From contig NZ_JABVBB010000021.1 of the NCBI RefSeq assembly GCF_013346665.1, positions 797,006 through 861,005 on the forward strand: a DNA stretch of 64,000 bases, in the 5' to 3' direction. The DNA comes from Sulfitobacter maritimus (GTDB taxonomy: Bacteria; Pseudomonadota; Alphaproteobacteria; Rhodobacterales; Rhodobacteraceae). Made by a program: the position numbers and the translations under genes. This document shows, in pieces, positions 26,081 through 35,604 of this stretch (its first letter is position 1; each line of letters starts with the position of its first letter). The notes under the pieces are model-generated. The model saw only the letters and a list, made by a program, of their open reading frames with translations, was not told where the DNA came from and searched no databases.

Positions 26081-28355
26081 CTTGCAGCATCTCCCAAACC
26101 CGGTGCGGCGTGAAAGGCATGTCTGCCTGTCTTACGCCCTGTTCCCACAGCGCATCCTGCACCGCATTCGATACCGCCGCGAGCGCCCCCACGGTCCCCG
26201 CTTCGCCGCAGCCTTTCATCCCCATCGGGTTGGCCGTAGACGGCACCGGCTCGGAGGTGAAAGAGATCATCGGCAAGTCCGCCGCCCGCGGCATGGCGTA
26301 ATCCATGAAAGTGGCGGTCAGAAGCTGGCCGTCTTCATCATAGACCACCCGTTCCTGCACCGCCTGCCCGACACCCTGGGCCACCCCGCCATGCACCTGA
26401 CCTTCGGCCAGTATGGGGTTGATAAGGTTGCCAAAATCATCCACCACCGTGTAGCGGTCCAGCGTCACGACGCCGGTCTCGGGGTCGATCACCACCTCGG
26501 CCACATGCGCGCCATTGGGGTAACTGCGCCCCGGTAAGGTGCTGCGCTCGTGATGGCTCAGCAGATCGTGGCGCCCTTTGGCGCGGGCCATCTCGGCCAC
26601 TTCCAACATGGTCGGCGTCAGGTTCGAGCCTTCTGCGCGGAAGCGTTCATCGTCAAAGGAGATCTCTGCGGCATCGACGCCCATTTCCTCGGCCAGAAAG
26701 CCCGCAAACACTTCCGTGATCTTGGCCACGGTAGCCAGCGTCGCATTGCTCTGCGTGGTGACCGAGCGCGAGCCGCCGGTGCCGCCGCCTTTCTTTATCA
26801 GATCACTGTCCCCCTGCACGACACGGATGCGATCCGCAGGAATACCGGTTTGGTCCGACAGGAACTGCGCATAGACCGTTTCATGGCCCTGCCCATTGCT
26901 CTGGGTGCCGACATAGATCGTCACGCTGCCGTCCTCCTCAAAAACCACTTTTGCACCTTCCGCAGGATCACCCAAAATGCTTTCGATATAGTAACACAGC
27001 CCCTGCCCACGCAGCAGACCGCGCTTGGCATCGGCCTCGCGTCGCGCGGTGAAACCATCGCGGTCAGCTTCTTGCGCGGCGCGGTTTAGCAGGCGGGAAA
27101 AATCCCCCACATCGTAACGCTCCCCCGTGGCAGTGGTATAGGGAAACTGATCCGGCTTAATAAAGTTGATCCGCCGCAACTCCCACGGATCCACGCCCAA
27201 CTCCCGCGCGGCGCGGTCCATCAGCCGTTCAAGCACATAGATCGCCTCAGGCCGCCCGGCTCCGCGATAGGCATCGACCTGCACGGTGTTGGTGTAAAAG
27301 CCTTCGACATGCAGATAGGTGTCTTGGACATCATAAACGCCCATCAACACCTTGGAGAACAGTTGCGACTGGATCGGCTGGCCGAACTGGCTGTTATAGG
27401 CACCAAGGTTGCAGCGCGTGTCGACGCGGTAGGCGGTGATCTTGTGGTTTTCGTCAAAGGCGAACTCGGCCCAAGACACCAGATCGCGCCCGCCGTTATC
27501 GGTGAGCATCGCCTCTGTGCGCTCCGACATCCAGCGCACCGGGCGGCCCAGCGTCCGTGCGGCTTGGGCCACGCAGAAATATTCCGGATAGGTCATCGCC
27601 TTCATGCCAAAACCGCCGCCGACATCGGGGTTGGTCACGCGCACGTCGTCCTCTGTCAGCCCAAAGGCTTTGACGAAAAACCCCTTATGCGCCCAGACGC
27701 CCTGCCCGCCCAAAGCCACATGCAGCCGCCCATCGGTCCATTCCGCATAGCAGCCCCGCGGCTCCATCGAGTTGACGATGATCCGGTTGTCGCCCACCTC
27801 CAGCTTCACACGATGCGCAGCTTTGGCAAAGGCAGCCTCGACCGCCGCCTCGTCACCCATGCCCCAGTCAAAGGCGCGGTTGTCCGGCGCTTCGGCGTGC
27901 AGAGGCGCGCCGCCCGGTGCGAGGTCCATCTTCGCGGGCAGGTCATCGGCGTCGAAGAGGATCAACTCTGCCGCATCGCGGGCCTGTTGCAGGGTTTCTG
28001 CCACGATCAGCGCCACCGGCTCGCCCACATAGCGCACCCGGTCCTTGGCCAGCATCGGGCGCAGCGGTTTGGCGCCTTTGCTGCCGTCGCGGTTTTCGAC
28101 CACTGTGCCGGGCAGCGCGATATTCACCCCTGCTGTTTCGAGATCGGCACAGGTCAGCACGGCATGCACGCCCTCTGCCGTACGCGCCTCGTTCACGTCC
28201 AACTCGGTGATCAGCCCATGCGCCACCGGAGCGCGGAAAAAGAGACCGTGCAGCGCGTCCGGCGGGGCGATGTCATCCACATAGCGCCCCTGTCCGGTCA
28301 GAAACCGCTGGTCCTCCACCCGTTTGACCGGCTGGCTCCTCCCGAACTTCTCCAT
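26058..28355 (-). CDS. Molybdopterin-binding large subunit of CO-dehydrogenase/xanthine-dehydrogenase family, form II (CoxL-like)
   Basis: 765 residues, the family's normal length. It begins EKFGRSQPVKRVEDQRFLTG, the usual N-terminus of CoxL-like aldehyde-oxidase subunits. The active-site loop reads AYRGAGR (residues 362-368), the form II signature, instead of the Cys-containing AYXCSFR of true (form I) CO dehydrogenases. The metal-site Glu is in GCGEAG (Glu718). Substrate of form II enzymes is mostly unknown. No medium (FAD) or small (2Fe-2S) subunit gene flanks it in this window, so it is an orphan large subunit or pairs with subunits encoded elsewhere. Confidence 0.93.
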   Translation of the reverse strand: MEKFGRSQPVKRVEDQRFLTGQGRYVDDIAPPDALHGLFFRAPVAHGLITELDVNEARTAEGVHAVLTCADLETAGVNIALPGTVVENRDGSKGAKPLRPMLAKDRVRYVGEPVALIVAETLQQARDAAELILFDADDLPAKMDLAPGGAPLHAEAPDNRAFDWGMGDEAAVEAAFAKAAHRVKLEVGDNRIIVNSMEPRGCYAEWTDGRLHVALGGQGVWAHKGFFVKAFGLTEDDVRVTNPDVGGGFGMKAMTYPEYFCVAQAARTLGRPVRWMSERTEAMLTDNGGRDLVSWAEFAFDENHKITAYRVDTRCNLGAYNSQFGQPIQSQLFSKVLMGVYDVQDTYLHVEGFYTNTVQVDAYRGAGRPEAIYVLERLMDRAARELGVDPWELRRINFIKPDQFPYTTATGERYDVGDFSRLLNRAAQEADRDGFTARREADAKRGLLRGQGLCYYIESILGDPAEGAKVVFEEDGSVTIYVGTQSNGQGHETVYAQFLSDQTGIPADRIRVVQGDSDLIKKGGGTGGSRSVTTQSNATLATVAKITEVFAGFLAEEMGVDAAEISFDDERFRAEGSNLTPTMLEVAEMARAKGRHDLLSHHERSTLPGRSYPNGAHVAEVVIDPETGVVTLDRYTVVDDFGNLINPILAEGQVHGGVAQGVGQAVQERVVYDEDGQLLTATFMDYAMPRAADLPMISFTSEPVPSTANPMGMKGCGEAGTVGALAAVSNAVQDALWEQGVRQADMPFTPHRVWEMLQGDAIAAE

Positions 28356-28454
28356 CTGACGCTGCCCTCGTTGCCTGCACTGCTTTTAATCAACAGTAGC
28401 GAGCAGCGTGTCAGTGTCCAGAGCCACTCCCGCCTAGGAGGTGGAAGTGTAGCA

Positions 28455-29588
28455 TCACAACCCTGAAACCAGTTCGACCCGCGCCACCCCGTAACCGTTA
28501 AAGGCCGTGGACATGGCAATCGAATAGGCCCCCATGCCGCCGAACAAAAGGTAGTCGCCGGTCTGCGTGTCTTCGGGCAGTGGCAGCCCATCGGGCAACC
28601 GGTCCAGAGAGTCGCAGGTGGGGCCAAAGACGATGCGCGGGGTCCGGGTTTTATGGCGCAGCGCCCCATCTGGACCCACCACATCAATCAAGCCAGAGAG
28701 GCCCATATCCCGCAGATCGGCCAAGCCACCATAGATCCCGTCATTGAGAAATACCGTTTCGCCCTCGGCCCGCATCCCCTTGATCCGCGCGGCCAAGACA
28801 GCGGCATCTGCCACCATCGCGCGCCCCGGTTCGCAGAGCAGCGTTGGTGCTCCCTCGCCAAAGGTCTCCACCAAAGCCACCTTTACGGCTGCGAACACCG
28901 CCCCATGATCCGGCGCGTCAAACCCTCGGTCGACAGCAAAGCCACCGCCGATGTTCAGACGATTAATCGAAACATCCGCCGCCCGCAAAATACCTGCGGC
29001 AGCACGCACATATTGCGCCCAAGCCTGCGGGTCATTGCATTGTGTGCCGGGATGGAAACACAGCGATGGGGTAAAGCCAATCTTGACCACTTCGCGCAGC
29101 AGTTCTGCCGCCAGATCGGGCGCCGCGCCGAATTTCGCACCGAAATCATAGGCCGCACCCTTTACCGGCAGCGCAAAGCGCACCGCGACCTCGGCGCTGC
29201 GCGGCACATCGGCCAGTTTCGCCAGTTCCGAGAAGTCATCGACAGACCAGCTCGCCACACCCTCTTTGATCCCCGCAGCCACCTCCTCGGTCGAGCGCAC
29301 GGGGTTGTTGTAATGCAGCACTGCCTGTGGGCAGACCGCCCGCACCGCCGCCATCTCTGCCGGAGAGGCGACATCAAAAGTCGTGATCCCCGCCGCGACG
29401 AGGTTCGACAGCACTTCAACCCGGTCATTGGCCTTGACCGCATAGGTCACCAGCCCATTGAACTCCGCCTGAAACCGCCGTGCCGTAGCTTGCAGCACCG
29501 AAGGCGCAAGAAAGAGCACCGGCGCATCGGGGCTATGTTTCGCCAGAAAGGCGGCGGGTGTGTCGGACAGGGGGGCGGTGTGCTGCAT
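28455..29588 (-). CDS. Group IV (alanine-racemase-fold) ornithine decarboxylase
   Basis: 377 residues. The PLP lysine is Lys52 in YAVKAN, the phosphate-binding glycine loop is GGGFAVD (about 214-220), CEPGR is at 252-256, and the active-site Cys325 is in GPTCDSLD from the partner subunit. Those features match ornithine (or ornithine/lysine) decarboxylases of bacteria and eukaryotes, which make putrescine. Diaminopimelate decarboxylase is less likely because GPTCDSLD replaces the usual GPxCESGD. It is divergent from a Lrp/AsnC-type regulator (29691-30131), which probably controls it. Confidence 0.92.
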   Translation of the reverse strand: MQHTAPLSDTPAAFLAKHSPDAPVLFLAPSVLQATARRFQAEFNGLVTYAVKANDRVEVLSNLVAAGITTFDVASPAEMAAVRAVCPQAVLHYNNPVRSTEEVAAGIKEGVASWSVDDFSELAKLADVPRSAEVAVRFALPVKGAAYDFGAKFGAAPDLAAELLREVVKIGFTPSLCFHPGTQCNDPQAWAQYVRAAAGILRAADVSINRLNIGGGFAVDRGFDAPDHGAVFAAVKVALVETFGEGAPTLLCEPGRAMVADAAVLAARIKGMRAEGETVFLNDGIYGGLADLRDMGLSGLIDVVGPDGALRHKTRTPRIVFGPTCDSLDRLPDGLPLPEDTQTGDYLLFGGMGAYSIAMSTAFNGYGVARVELVSGL

Positions 29589-29690
29589 CGGAACCTCAGG
29601 TTTTTGCTTTTCTCTAGCAAATCACCATTCTTGGTCGATTCATCGTGGCAGACGGCCTATTGTGATGGAAACTTTCGGCAGAGTGACGAT

Positions 29691-30131
29691 ATGACAGCAC
29701 AAATCGACGAAACTGATCGCGCCCTGATTGCGGCTTTGCAAGGCAATGCCCGCCAGCCCATCGCCGATCTCGCCCGCAAACTCGGCCTTGCTCGCACGAC
29801 AGTTCAGGCCCGGTTGGAGCGGTTAGAACGCAGCGGCGCTATCGCAGGCTATACGCTCCGTCTTGGCGAGGCTGCCCGCGCCCCACTTCACGCCACCGCC
29901 TTGGTGAACATCGAACTCCGTGCCGGCCCCGCCGTGCTCGCCCGTCTGCGCAGCCTGCCCGGGGTGCAGGTGGTCCACACCACCTCGGGCCGCTTTGACC
30001 TGCTGGTACAGATCGCCGCACAGACCACGCATGAGTTGGACGAAACCCTCGACCGCATTGGCGAGACGCGGGGGGTGAAAGGCAGCGAAAGCCTCATTCA
30101 TCTGAGCACTAAGATCGACCGGCGCGGCTAA
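29691..30131 (+). CDS. Lrp/AsnC-family transcriptional regulator
   Basis: 146 residues from the ATG at 29691. N-terminal helix-turn-helix (ETDRALIAALQGNAR, DLARKLGLARTTVQARLERL) followed by a RAM domain (HATALVNIEL, GRFDLLVQIA). It faces the ornithine decarboxylase gene across a 102-base divergent spacer that likely holds shared operators. An ornithine- or arginine-sensing role is inferred from position only. The long upstream frame is antisense to the decarboxylase gene and not real. Confidence 0.9.
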   Translation: MTAQIDETDRALIAALQGNARQPIADLARKLGLARTTVQARLERLERSGAIAGYTLRLGEAARAPLHATALVNIELRAGPAVLARLRSLPGVQVVHTTSGRFDLLVQIAAQTTHELDETLDRIGETRGVKGSESLIHLSTKIDRRG

Positions 30132-30203
30132 GCCCTGCCCGCTAAGCCATAGGTCTTTCCCTCGCCGCGCCAGCCCGTTAAACGGGGCGCAACAAAAGGG
30201 ATC

Positions 30204-33143
30204 ATGACCATGGCACTCGAAAAGACCTTCAACGCCGCCGAGGCGGAAAGCCGCATCTACGCCGATTGGGAGACCAAGGGCGCGTTCAAAGCAGGCGCGA
30301 ATGCGCAGCGGGATGAGCATTTCTCGGTGATGATCCCGCCGCCGAATGTCACCGGCTCGCTGCACATGGGCCATGCCTTTAACAACACGTTGCAGGACAT
30401 TCTGGTGCGCTGGCACCGGATGCAGGGTTTCGACACGCTTTGGCAGCCCGGCCAAGACCACGCGGGCATCGCCACGCAGATGGTGGTGGAGCGAGAATTG
30501 GCCGCCACCGGCCAGCCGGGCCGTCGCGAGTTGGGCCGCGAGGCTTTCACCGCCAAGGTCTGGGAGCAAAAGCAGAAATCCGGCGGTACGATCATTGACC
30601 AGCTGCGCCGCTTGGGCGCGTCTTGCGACTGGTCGCGCAACGCTTTCACTATGTCCGGCGCACCCGGTGCGCCCGCGGGCGAAGAGGGCAATTTCCACGA
30701 TGCCGTCATCAAGGTTTTCGTGGATATGTATAACAAAGGCCTGATCTACCGCGGCAAGCGGCTGGTCAACTGGGACCCGCATTTCGAGACCGCGATCTCT
30801 GACCTTGAGGTCGAGAGCACCGAAGTCGACGGCCACATGTGGCACTTCAAGTATCCGCTGGCGGGGGGTGAGACCTATACCTACGTCGAGAAGGACGAAG
30901 ACGGCAACGTGCTGTTTGAGGAGACCCGCGACTATATCTCCATCGCCACAACGCGGCCTGAAACCATGCTCGGCGATGGCGCGGTGGCAGTTCACCCATC
31001 GGATGAGCGTTACGCCTCAATCGTCGGAAAACTCTGTGAAATTCCCGTTGGCCCGAAAGAGCAGCGCCGTCTGATCCCGATCATCACCGACGAATACCCG
31101 GATAAGAACTTCGGCTCGGGCGCGGTAAAGATCACCGGCGCACATGACTTCAACGACTACGGCGTCGCCAAGCGCAACGGCATCCCGCTCTACGCGCTGA
31201 TGGACACCCAAGGGAAGATGCGCGCCGATGGTCTGCCCTACGATGAGGCCGCCGCCCGCGCGCAGGCCATCGCCGAGGGATCGGAAGCCGCTCCCGAAGA
31301 CGCGACCGAGATCAACCTCGTCCCCGACGCCTACCGAGGCCTCGACCGTTTCGAAGCCCGCAAACGCGTGGTCGAAGACGTGACCGCCGAGGGTCTCGCT
31401 GTGATGACCGAGGCGACCGACCCCCGCCTTGGCCGCGCCGCCAAGAAAGCCCCCGTCGAGCCCGGTGAAGGCGGCGAGATGCGCACCGAGGAAGAGAACC
31501 TCGTGCCGCTGGTGGAAGCCAAGAAGATCATGCAGCCCTTCGGCGACCGCTCAAAGGTGGTGATCGAGCCGATGCTGACCGACCAATGGTTTGTTGCCAC
31601 CGACAAGATCGTGCAGCCCGCTATCGACGCCGTGCGTTCTGGCGAAGTCACGATCCTGCCCGAGCAGGACCGCAAAGTGTACTTCCACTGGCTGGAGAAC
31701 ATCGAGCCTTGGTGCATTTCGCGCCAGCTCTGGTGGGGGCATCAGATCCCGGTGTGGTTCGACGACGAGGGCAACGAATATTGCGCACCGACCGAGGCCG
31801 AGGCGCAGGCCATGGCGCCGGGCAAGACCCTGCGCCGCGATCCCGACGTGCTCGACACATGGTTCTCCTCCGGCCTTTGGCCCATCGGCACGCTCGGCTG
31901 GCCTGAGCAGACGGCGGAGCTTCAGAAATACTTCCCCACCTCCGTGCTGGTCACCGGCTTCGATATTATCTTCTTCTGGGTCGCCCGGATGATGATGATG
32001 CAATACGCCGTGGTCGATCAGAAACCCTTCGACACCGTCTATGTCCACGCGCTGGTGCGCGATGAGAAGGGCAAGAAGATGTCGAAGTCCCTGGGCAACG
32101 TGCTCGACCCGCTGGAGTTGATCGACGATTACGGCGCAGATGCTGTGCGTTTTACGCTGACCTCAATGGCAGCGATGGGGCGCGACCTGAAGCTCTCGAC
32201 GCAGCGCATCGCGGGCTATCGCAACTTCGGCACCAAGCTTTGGAACGCCCACCGCTTTGCCGAGATGAACAACGTCTTCGACAGCATGCCTGCGACGATG
32301 CCGCAGCCACAAGCCACGCTGAACAAATGGATCGTGGGTGAGACCGCCCGCATCCGCGAAGAAGTGGACGCGGCCCTCGGCAACTTCCGTTTCAACGATG
32401 CGGCCAATGCGCTTTACGCATTTGTCTGGGGCAAGGTCTGCGACTGGTATGTGGAACTCTCCAAGCCGCTGTTGCAGGACGACGCGCCGGAGGCCGAAGA
32501 GACCCGCGCAACGATGGCTTGGGTGCTAGAGCAATGTCTGGTGCTGCTGCACCCGATCATGCCCTTCATCACCGAAGAGTTGTGGCAAACCGCCGCCAAG
32601 CGCGACGAGTTGCTCGCCCTGACCGATTGGCCGACCTATACGACCGCCGACTTGCTGGACGCAGAGGCGGACCGCGAGTTGAACTGGGTGATTGGTCTGA
32701 TCGAAAGCATCCGCTCCGCGCGTCAGCAGATGCATGTGCCAGCGGGGCTGAAGGTGCCGATGCTGGTGACCGAGATGGACGAGGCCGCGCAGGGCGCATG
32801 GGACCGCAACGAGGTGATGATCAAACGCCTTGCGCGGGTCGAGAGCCTTGAGCGGACCGAGAGCTTCCCTAAAGGTACGGTTTCTATTGCCGCACCGGGG
32901 GCGAGCTTTGGCCTGCCGCTGGCGGGTCTGATCGACATCGATGCCGAGAAAGCCCGTCTGCAAAAGTCGCTCGACAAGCTGGGCAAGGAGATCGGCGGGC
33001 TGAAGGGGCGGTTGAACAACCCCAAATTCGCGGCGTCGGCTCCGGAAGAGGTTGTGGCCGAAGCGCAGGCGAACCTTGCGGCCCGTCAGGAAGAGGCAGA
33101 CCAGTTGCAGGCGGCTTTGGACCGACTGGCTGAACTGGGCTGA
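30204..33143 (+). CDS. valS: Valine--tRNA ligase
   Basis: 979 residues, typical for bacterial ValRS with the C-terminal coiled coil. It joins valine to tRNA-Val and edits mischarged threonine. The HIGH motif is HMGH (residues 54-57), the second signature is KMSKS (625-629), and the editing domain with TTRPET lies between. The C-terminal 60 residues ([17 protein letters not shown] onwards) form the tRNA-binding coiled coil. Start may be the first ATG at 30204 or the second at 30210. A short stem (33151-33175) follows the stop. Confidence 0.97.
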   Translation: MTMALEKTFNAAEAESRIYADWETKGAFKAGANAQRDEHFSVMIPPPNVTGSLHMGHAFNNTLQDILVRWHRMQGFDTLWQPGQDHAGIATQMVVERELAATGQPGRRELGREAFTAKVWEQKQKSGGTIIDQLRRLGASCDWSRNAFTMSGAPGAPAGEEGNFHDAVIKVFVDMYNKGLIYRGKRLVNWDPHFETAISDLEVESTEVDGHMWHFKYPLAGGETYTYVEKDEDGNVLFEETRDYISIATTRPETMLGDGAVAVHPSDERYASIVGKLCEIPVGPKEQRRLIPIITDEYPDKNFGSGAVKITGAHDFNDYGVAKRNGIPLYALMDTQGKMRADGLPYDEAAARAQAIAEGSEAAPEDATEINLVPDAYRGLDRFEARKRVVEDVTAEGLAVMTEATDPRLGRAAKKAPVEPGEGGEMRTEEENLVPLVEAKKIMQPFGDRSKVVIEPMLTDQWFVATDKIVQPAIDAVRSGEVTILPEQDRKVYFHWLENIEPWCISRQLWWGHQIPVWFDDEGNEYCAPTEAEAQAMAPGKTLRRDPDVLDTWFSSGLWPIGTLGWPEQTAELQKYFPTSVLVTGFDIIFFWVARMMMMQYAVVDQKPFDTVYVHALVRDEKGKKMSKSLGNVLDPLELIDDYGADAVRFTLTSMAAMGRDLKLSTQRIAGYRNFGTKLWNAHRFAEMNNVFDSMPATMPQPQATLNKWIVGETARIREEVDAALGNFRFNDAANALYAFVWGKVCDWYVELSKPLLQDDAPEAEETRATMAWVLEQCLVLLHPIMPFITEELWQTAAKRDELLALTDWPTYTTADLLDAEADRELNWVIGLIESIRSARQQMHVPAGLKVPMLVTEMDEAAQGAWDRNEVMIKRLARVESLERTESFPKGTVSIAAPGASFGLPLAGLIDIDAEKARLQKSLDKLGKEIGGLKGRLNNPKFAASAPEEVVAEAQANLAARQEEADQLQAALDRLAELG

Positions 33144-33181
33144 GATTCCCGGCGTGGTGGTTTAGCCGCCATGCCAAACAC

Positions 33182-33590
33182 GCCACGCGAGCAGGGCAGC
33201 GCCAGACCGCGGGATGGTGCTGTCAACGATGCAGTGAGGCAGTTTATTTCTGCCGCGCAAACGCCGCTTTCACAGGACGTCACTTCGACTGCAAAAGCGT
33301 CAGCCCATCCGGGCGGTCTGGCGCTGCCGGTGGCCTTACGGCCTTAATTCCGGGCTGTTGCGCGCAGTGCAAACGCTGCGCAAGCCAAGCGAGGCCAGAC
33401 CGCAGGATGGCGCTCTACCGATCTTAGTTTGCCTATTTATCTCTGCTGGACATTTGAACGGTCCGCAGGACAACACCCAATAGCAAAAGCGCCAGCCCAT
33501 CCGGGCGGTCGGGCGCTGCCAGCGGCCTTACGGCCTTACGGCCTTGAAGCCGGGCTGTTGCGCACAGTGCAAACGCTGCGCAAACCTGCC
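33182..33590. repeat. Tandem intergenic repeat, two units of about 192-200 bp with inverted-repeat arms
   Basis: Between the convergent valS and enoyl-CoA hydratase genes, a block repeats with a period of 192 bases (for example GCCAGACCGC at 33201 and 33394; GCAAAAGCG at 33291 and 33483), then 200 bases for the last segment because copy 2 has one more GGCCTTAC (33524-33545). Within each unit, a 130-bp core is bounded by imperfect inverted arms: 33197-33222 (CAGCGCCAGACCGC...) and the reverse complement ending at 33326, with a 14-base perfect match; unit 2 spans about 33391-33518. The middle of each unit diverges more. I see no ORF. Confidence 0.75.
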
Positions 33591-34382
33591 CTATTTAAAC
33601 ACCGCAGGCCGCTTGCCAAACTCCGCTGCGATCACTTCCATCTGCTCGGGCTTGCCCAGCAGCGCCGCCTGTTCGCGCGACTCGGCCTCAAGCACTTCCG
33701 CATCCGACGCCCCTGATTCCGCAAACCCGATCAACCGCTTCGCCGTCTTCACCGCATTCGGCCCCTTGCCCGCGATCACCCGCGCCAAGTCGAGCGCCGC
33801 CGCCTGCGGATCATCAGCGACTTCGGTCACCAACCCCCAACGCTCCGCCTGCGCGGCATCCACCGGGGCCGCCGTATAGGTCAACCGCCGCAGCACATCC
33901 GAGCGCACCAAACGCGGCAGCAGCACCATACCGCCCATATCCGGCACAATGCCCCATTTCATCTCCATCACTGCGAGCTTCGTATCAGGTGCGGCAATCC
34001 GAATATCCGCCCCAAGCGCCAGTTGCATCCCGGCGCCAAAAACCACCCCGTGCAGCGCCGCGATCACCGGGATTTCCAAACGGTGCCAGACCATCGACAC
34101 TTCCTGCCATTTGTTCGTCGTCCCCTCGCCATGAGTGCGCGGCATGATCAGCGCATCGATGTCTTGCCCCAGCATCCCCGAGAGCCCGCCGATATCGATG
34201 CCCGCGCAAAACGCCTTGCCCTCGCCCAACAGTACAACCACCCGCGCATCCGATGCTGCAACCTCCTGCCCTGCCGCAATGATGGCTTCGATCATCTCAT
34301 CATCGACCGCGTTCATCTTGTCGGCGCGGGTGAGGGTCACATGGGCGATATGGTCTTCGATCCGAACTTGAACGCGGGACAT
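33591..34382 (-). CDS. Enoyl-CoA hydratase/isomerase (crotonase family)
   Basis: 263 residues, normal for the family. The oxyanion-hole stretches are FCAGIDIGG (about 58-66) and GVVFGAGMQLALGADI (about 112-127). The Glu pair of classical hydratases is not plainly in place (positions hold residues around MKWGIVPDMGG), so it might act as an isomerase or a different crotonase. It would act in fatty-acid or amino-acid CoA-ester breakdown. The gene ends next to the tandem repeat and is divergent from the aminotransferase at 34501. Confidence 0.88.
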   Translation of the reverse strand: MSRVQVRIEDHIAHVTLTRADKMNAVDDEMIEAIIAAGQEVAASDARVVVLLGEGKAFCAGIDIGGLSGMLGQDIDALIMPRTHGEGTTNKWQEVSMVWHRLEIPVIAALHGVVFGAGMQLALGADIRIAAPDTKLAVMEMKWGIVPDMGGMVLLPRLVRSDVLRRLTYTAAPVDAAQAERWGLVTEVADDPQAAALDLARVIAGKGPNAVKTAKRLIGFAESGASDAEVLEAESREQAALLGKPEQMEVIAAEFGKRPAVFK

Positions 34383-34500
34383 GGTGGTTCTCCTAACTGT
34401 TTGGCGCAGTTCACCGCAGATCGCCGCAGCGCGCCAGCAAAACGTCGCGGCAGGGGGCCAAGCTCTTGCCCCGCCCCGCTGCCGCGCCTACACCTAGCGC

Positions 34501-35604
34501 ATGACAGATATACGCCTGACTCCGCTCGCCCAAAGCCTCCCTGCGAATGTCCCCTTTGTCGGACCCGAAGCACAGGAGCGCGCTACGGGCCGTCCGTTCA
34601 AAGCGCGGCTTGGCGCCAATGAGAACATCTTTGGCCCCTCACCCCGCGCCATCGCCGCGATGGCAGAGACCGAGATGTGGAAATACGGCGATTCTGAGAG
34701 CGTGGACCTCCGCGCGGCTTTGGCGGAGCTGCACGGCATCCGTCCTGAAAACATCATCGTCGGCGAAGGGATCGACGGGCTTTTGGGCTACCTCGTGCGC
34801 TTGCTGGTGGGCGAAGGTGACGCGTTGGTCACCTCTGAGGGCGCCTATCCGACCTTCAACTACCATGTGACAGGCTTTGGCGGCGAACTGCATAAGGTAC
34901 CTTACCGCGACGATCACGAAGACCCCTCTGCTCTCTTCGCTAAGGCGGCGGAGGTTGATGCCAAGATCGTCTATCTGGCAAATCCTGACAACCCAATGGG
35001 GACATGGCATGAAGCCGGTGCGCTTGAACAGGCGCTGGATAATTTGCCGACGCGCAGCCTGTTGCTGTTGGATGAGGCCTATATCGAATGCGCCCCCGAC
35101 GGCACCGCGCCCGAGATTTCAGCGGATGATCCGCGCGTGATCCGGATGCGGACCTTTTCCAAAGCCTATGGCCTCGCCGGTGCGCGGATCGGCTATGCGA
35201 TTGCGGCGCCTGAGTTGATTACGGCATTTCACAAGGTCCGCAATCACTTTGGCCTGAACCGCGCCGCACAGGCAGGTGCGCTGGCAGCGGTGCAGGATCA
35301 GGACTACCTGCGCCAAGTGCAGCGCCAGATTGCGCAGGCCCGCGAGCGCATCACCCAAATCGCGGCAGAGAACGGTCTGACCGCCTTGCCCTCCGCGACG
35401 AATTTCGTGGCGATTGATTGCGGGCGGGATGGTGCCTTTGCCAAAGCGGTATTGGAAGCGCTGGTGGCGCGGGGCATCTTTGTGCGGATGCCCTTTGCGG
35501 CGCCGCAAAACCGCTGTATCCGCGTCAGCTGCGGCAGGCCCGAAGACCTCGACCACTTTGCCGCAGCATTGCCCGAGGCGCTGGCGGAGGCGCGGCGCGT
35601 TTAA
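34501..35604 (+). CDS. PLP-dependent aminotransferase (histidinol-phosphate/aromatic type)
   Basis: 367 residues of fold-type I. The N-terminal LGANENIFGPSP and the PLP-lysine stretch TFSKAYGLAGARIGY are typical of the HisC/aromatic aminotransferase branch; NPDNPMGT and the C-terminal RVSCGRPED support this. It may be a histidinol-phosphate aminotransferase paralogue; the his genes at 50545-54260 are distant, so the hisC name is withheld. Its stop shares a TTAA with the convergent neighbour (35601-35604). Confidence 0.88.
   Translation: MTDIRLTPLAQSLPANVPFVGPEAQERATGRPFKARLGANENIFGPSPRAIAAMAETEMWKYGDSESVDLRAALAELHGIRPENIIVGEGIDGLLGYLVRLLVGEGDALVTSEGAYPTFNYHVTGFGGELHKVPYRDDHEDPSALFAKAAEVDAKIVYLANPDNPMGTWHEAGALEQALDNLPTRSLLLLDEAYIECAPDGTAPEISADDPRVIRMRTFSKAYGLAGARIGYAIAAPELITAFHKVRNHFGLNRAAQAGALAAVQDQDYLRQVQRQIAQARERITQIAAENGLTALPSATNFVAIDCGRDGAFAKAVLEALVARGIFVRMPFAAPQNRCIRVSCGRPEDLDHFAAALPEALAEARRV

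Noticed and set aside
26058..28355. Carbon monoxide dehydrogenase
   Set aside because: The active-site loop is AYRGAGR, the form II type, without the form I Cys motif, and the other subunits are missing.
33182..33590. CRISPR array
   Set aside because: Only two units of about 192 bp with divergent middles; no short regular direct repeats and spacers, no cas genes.
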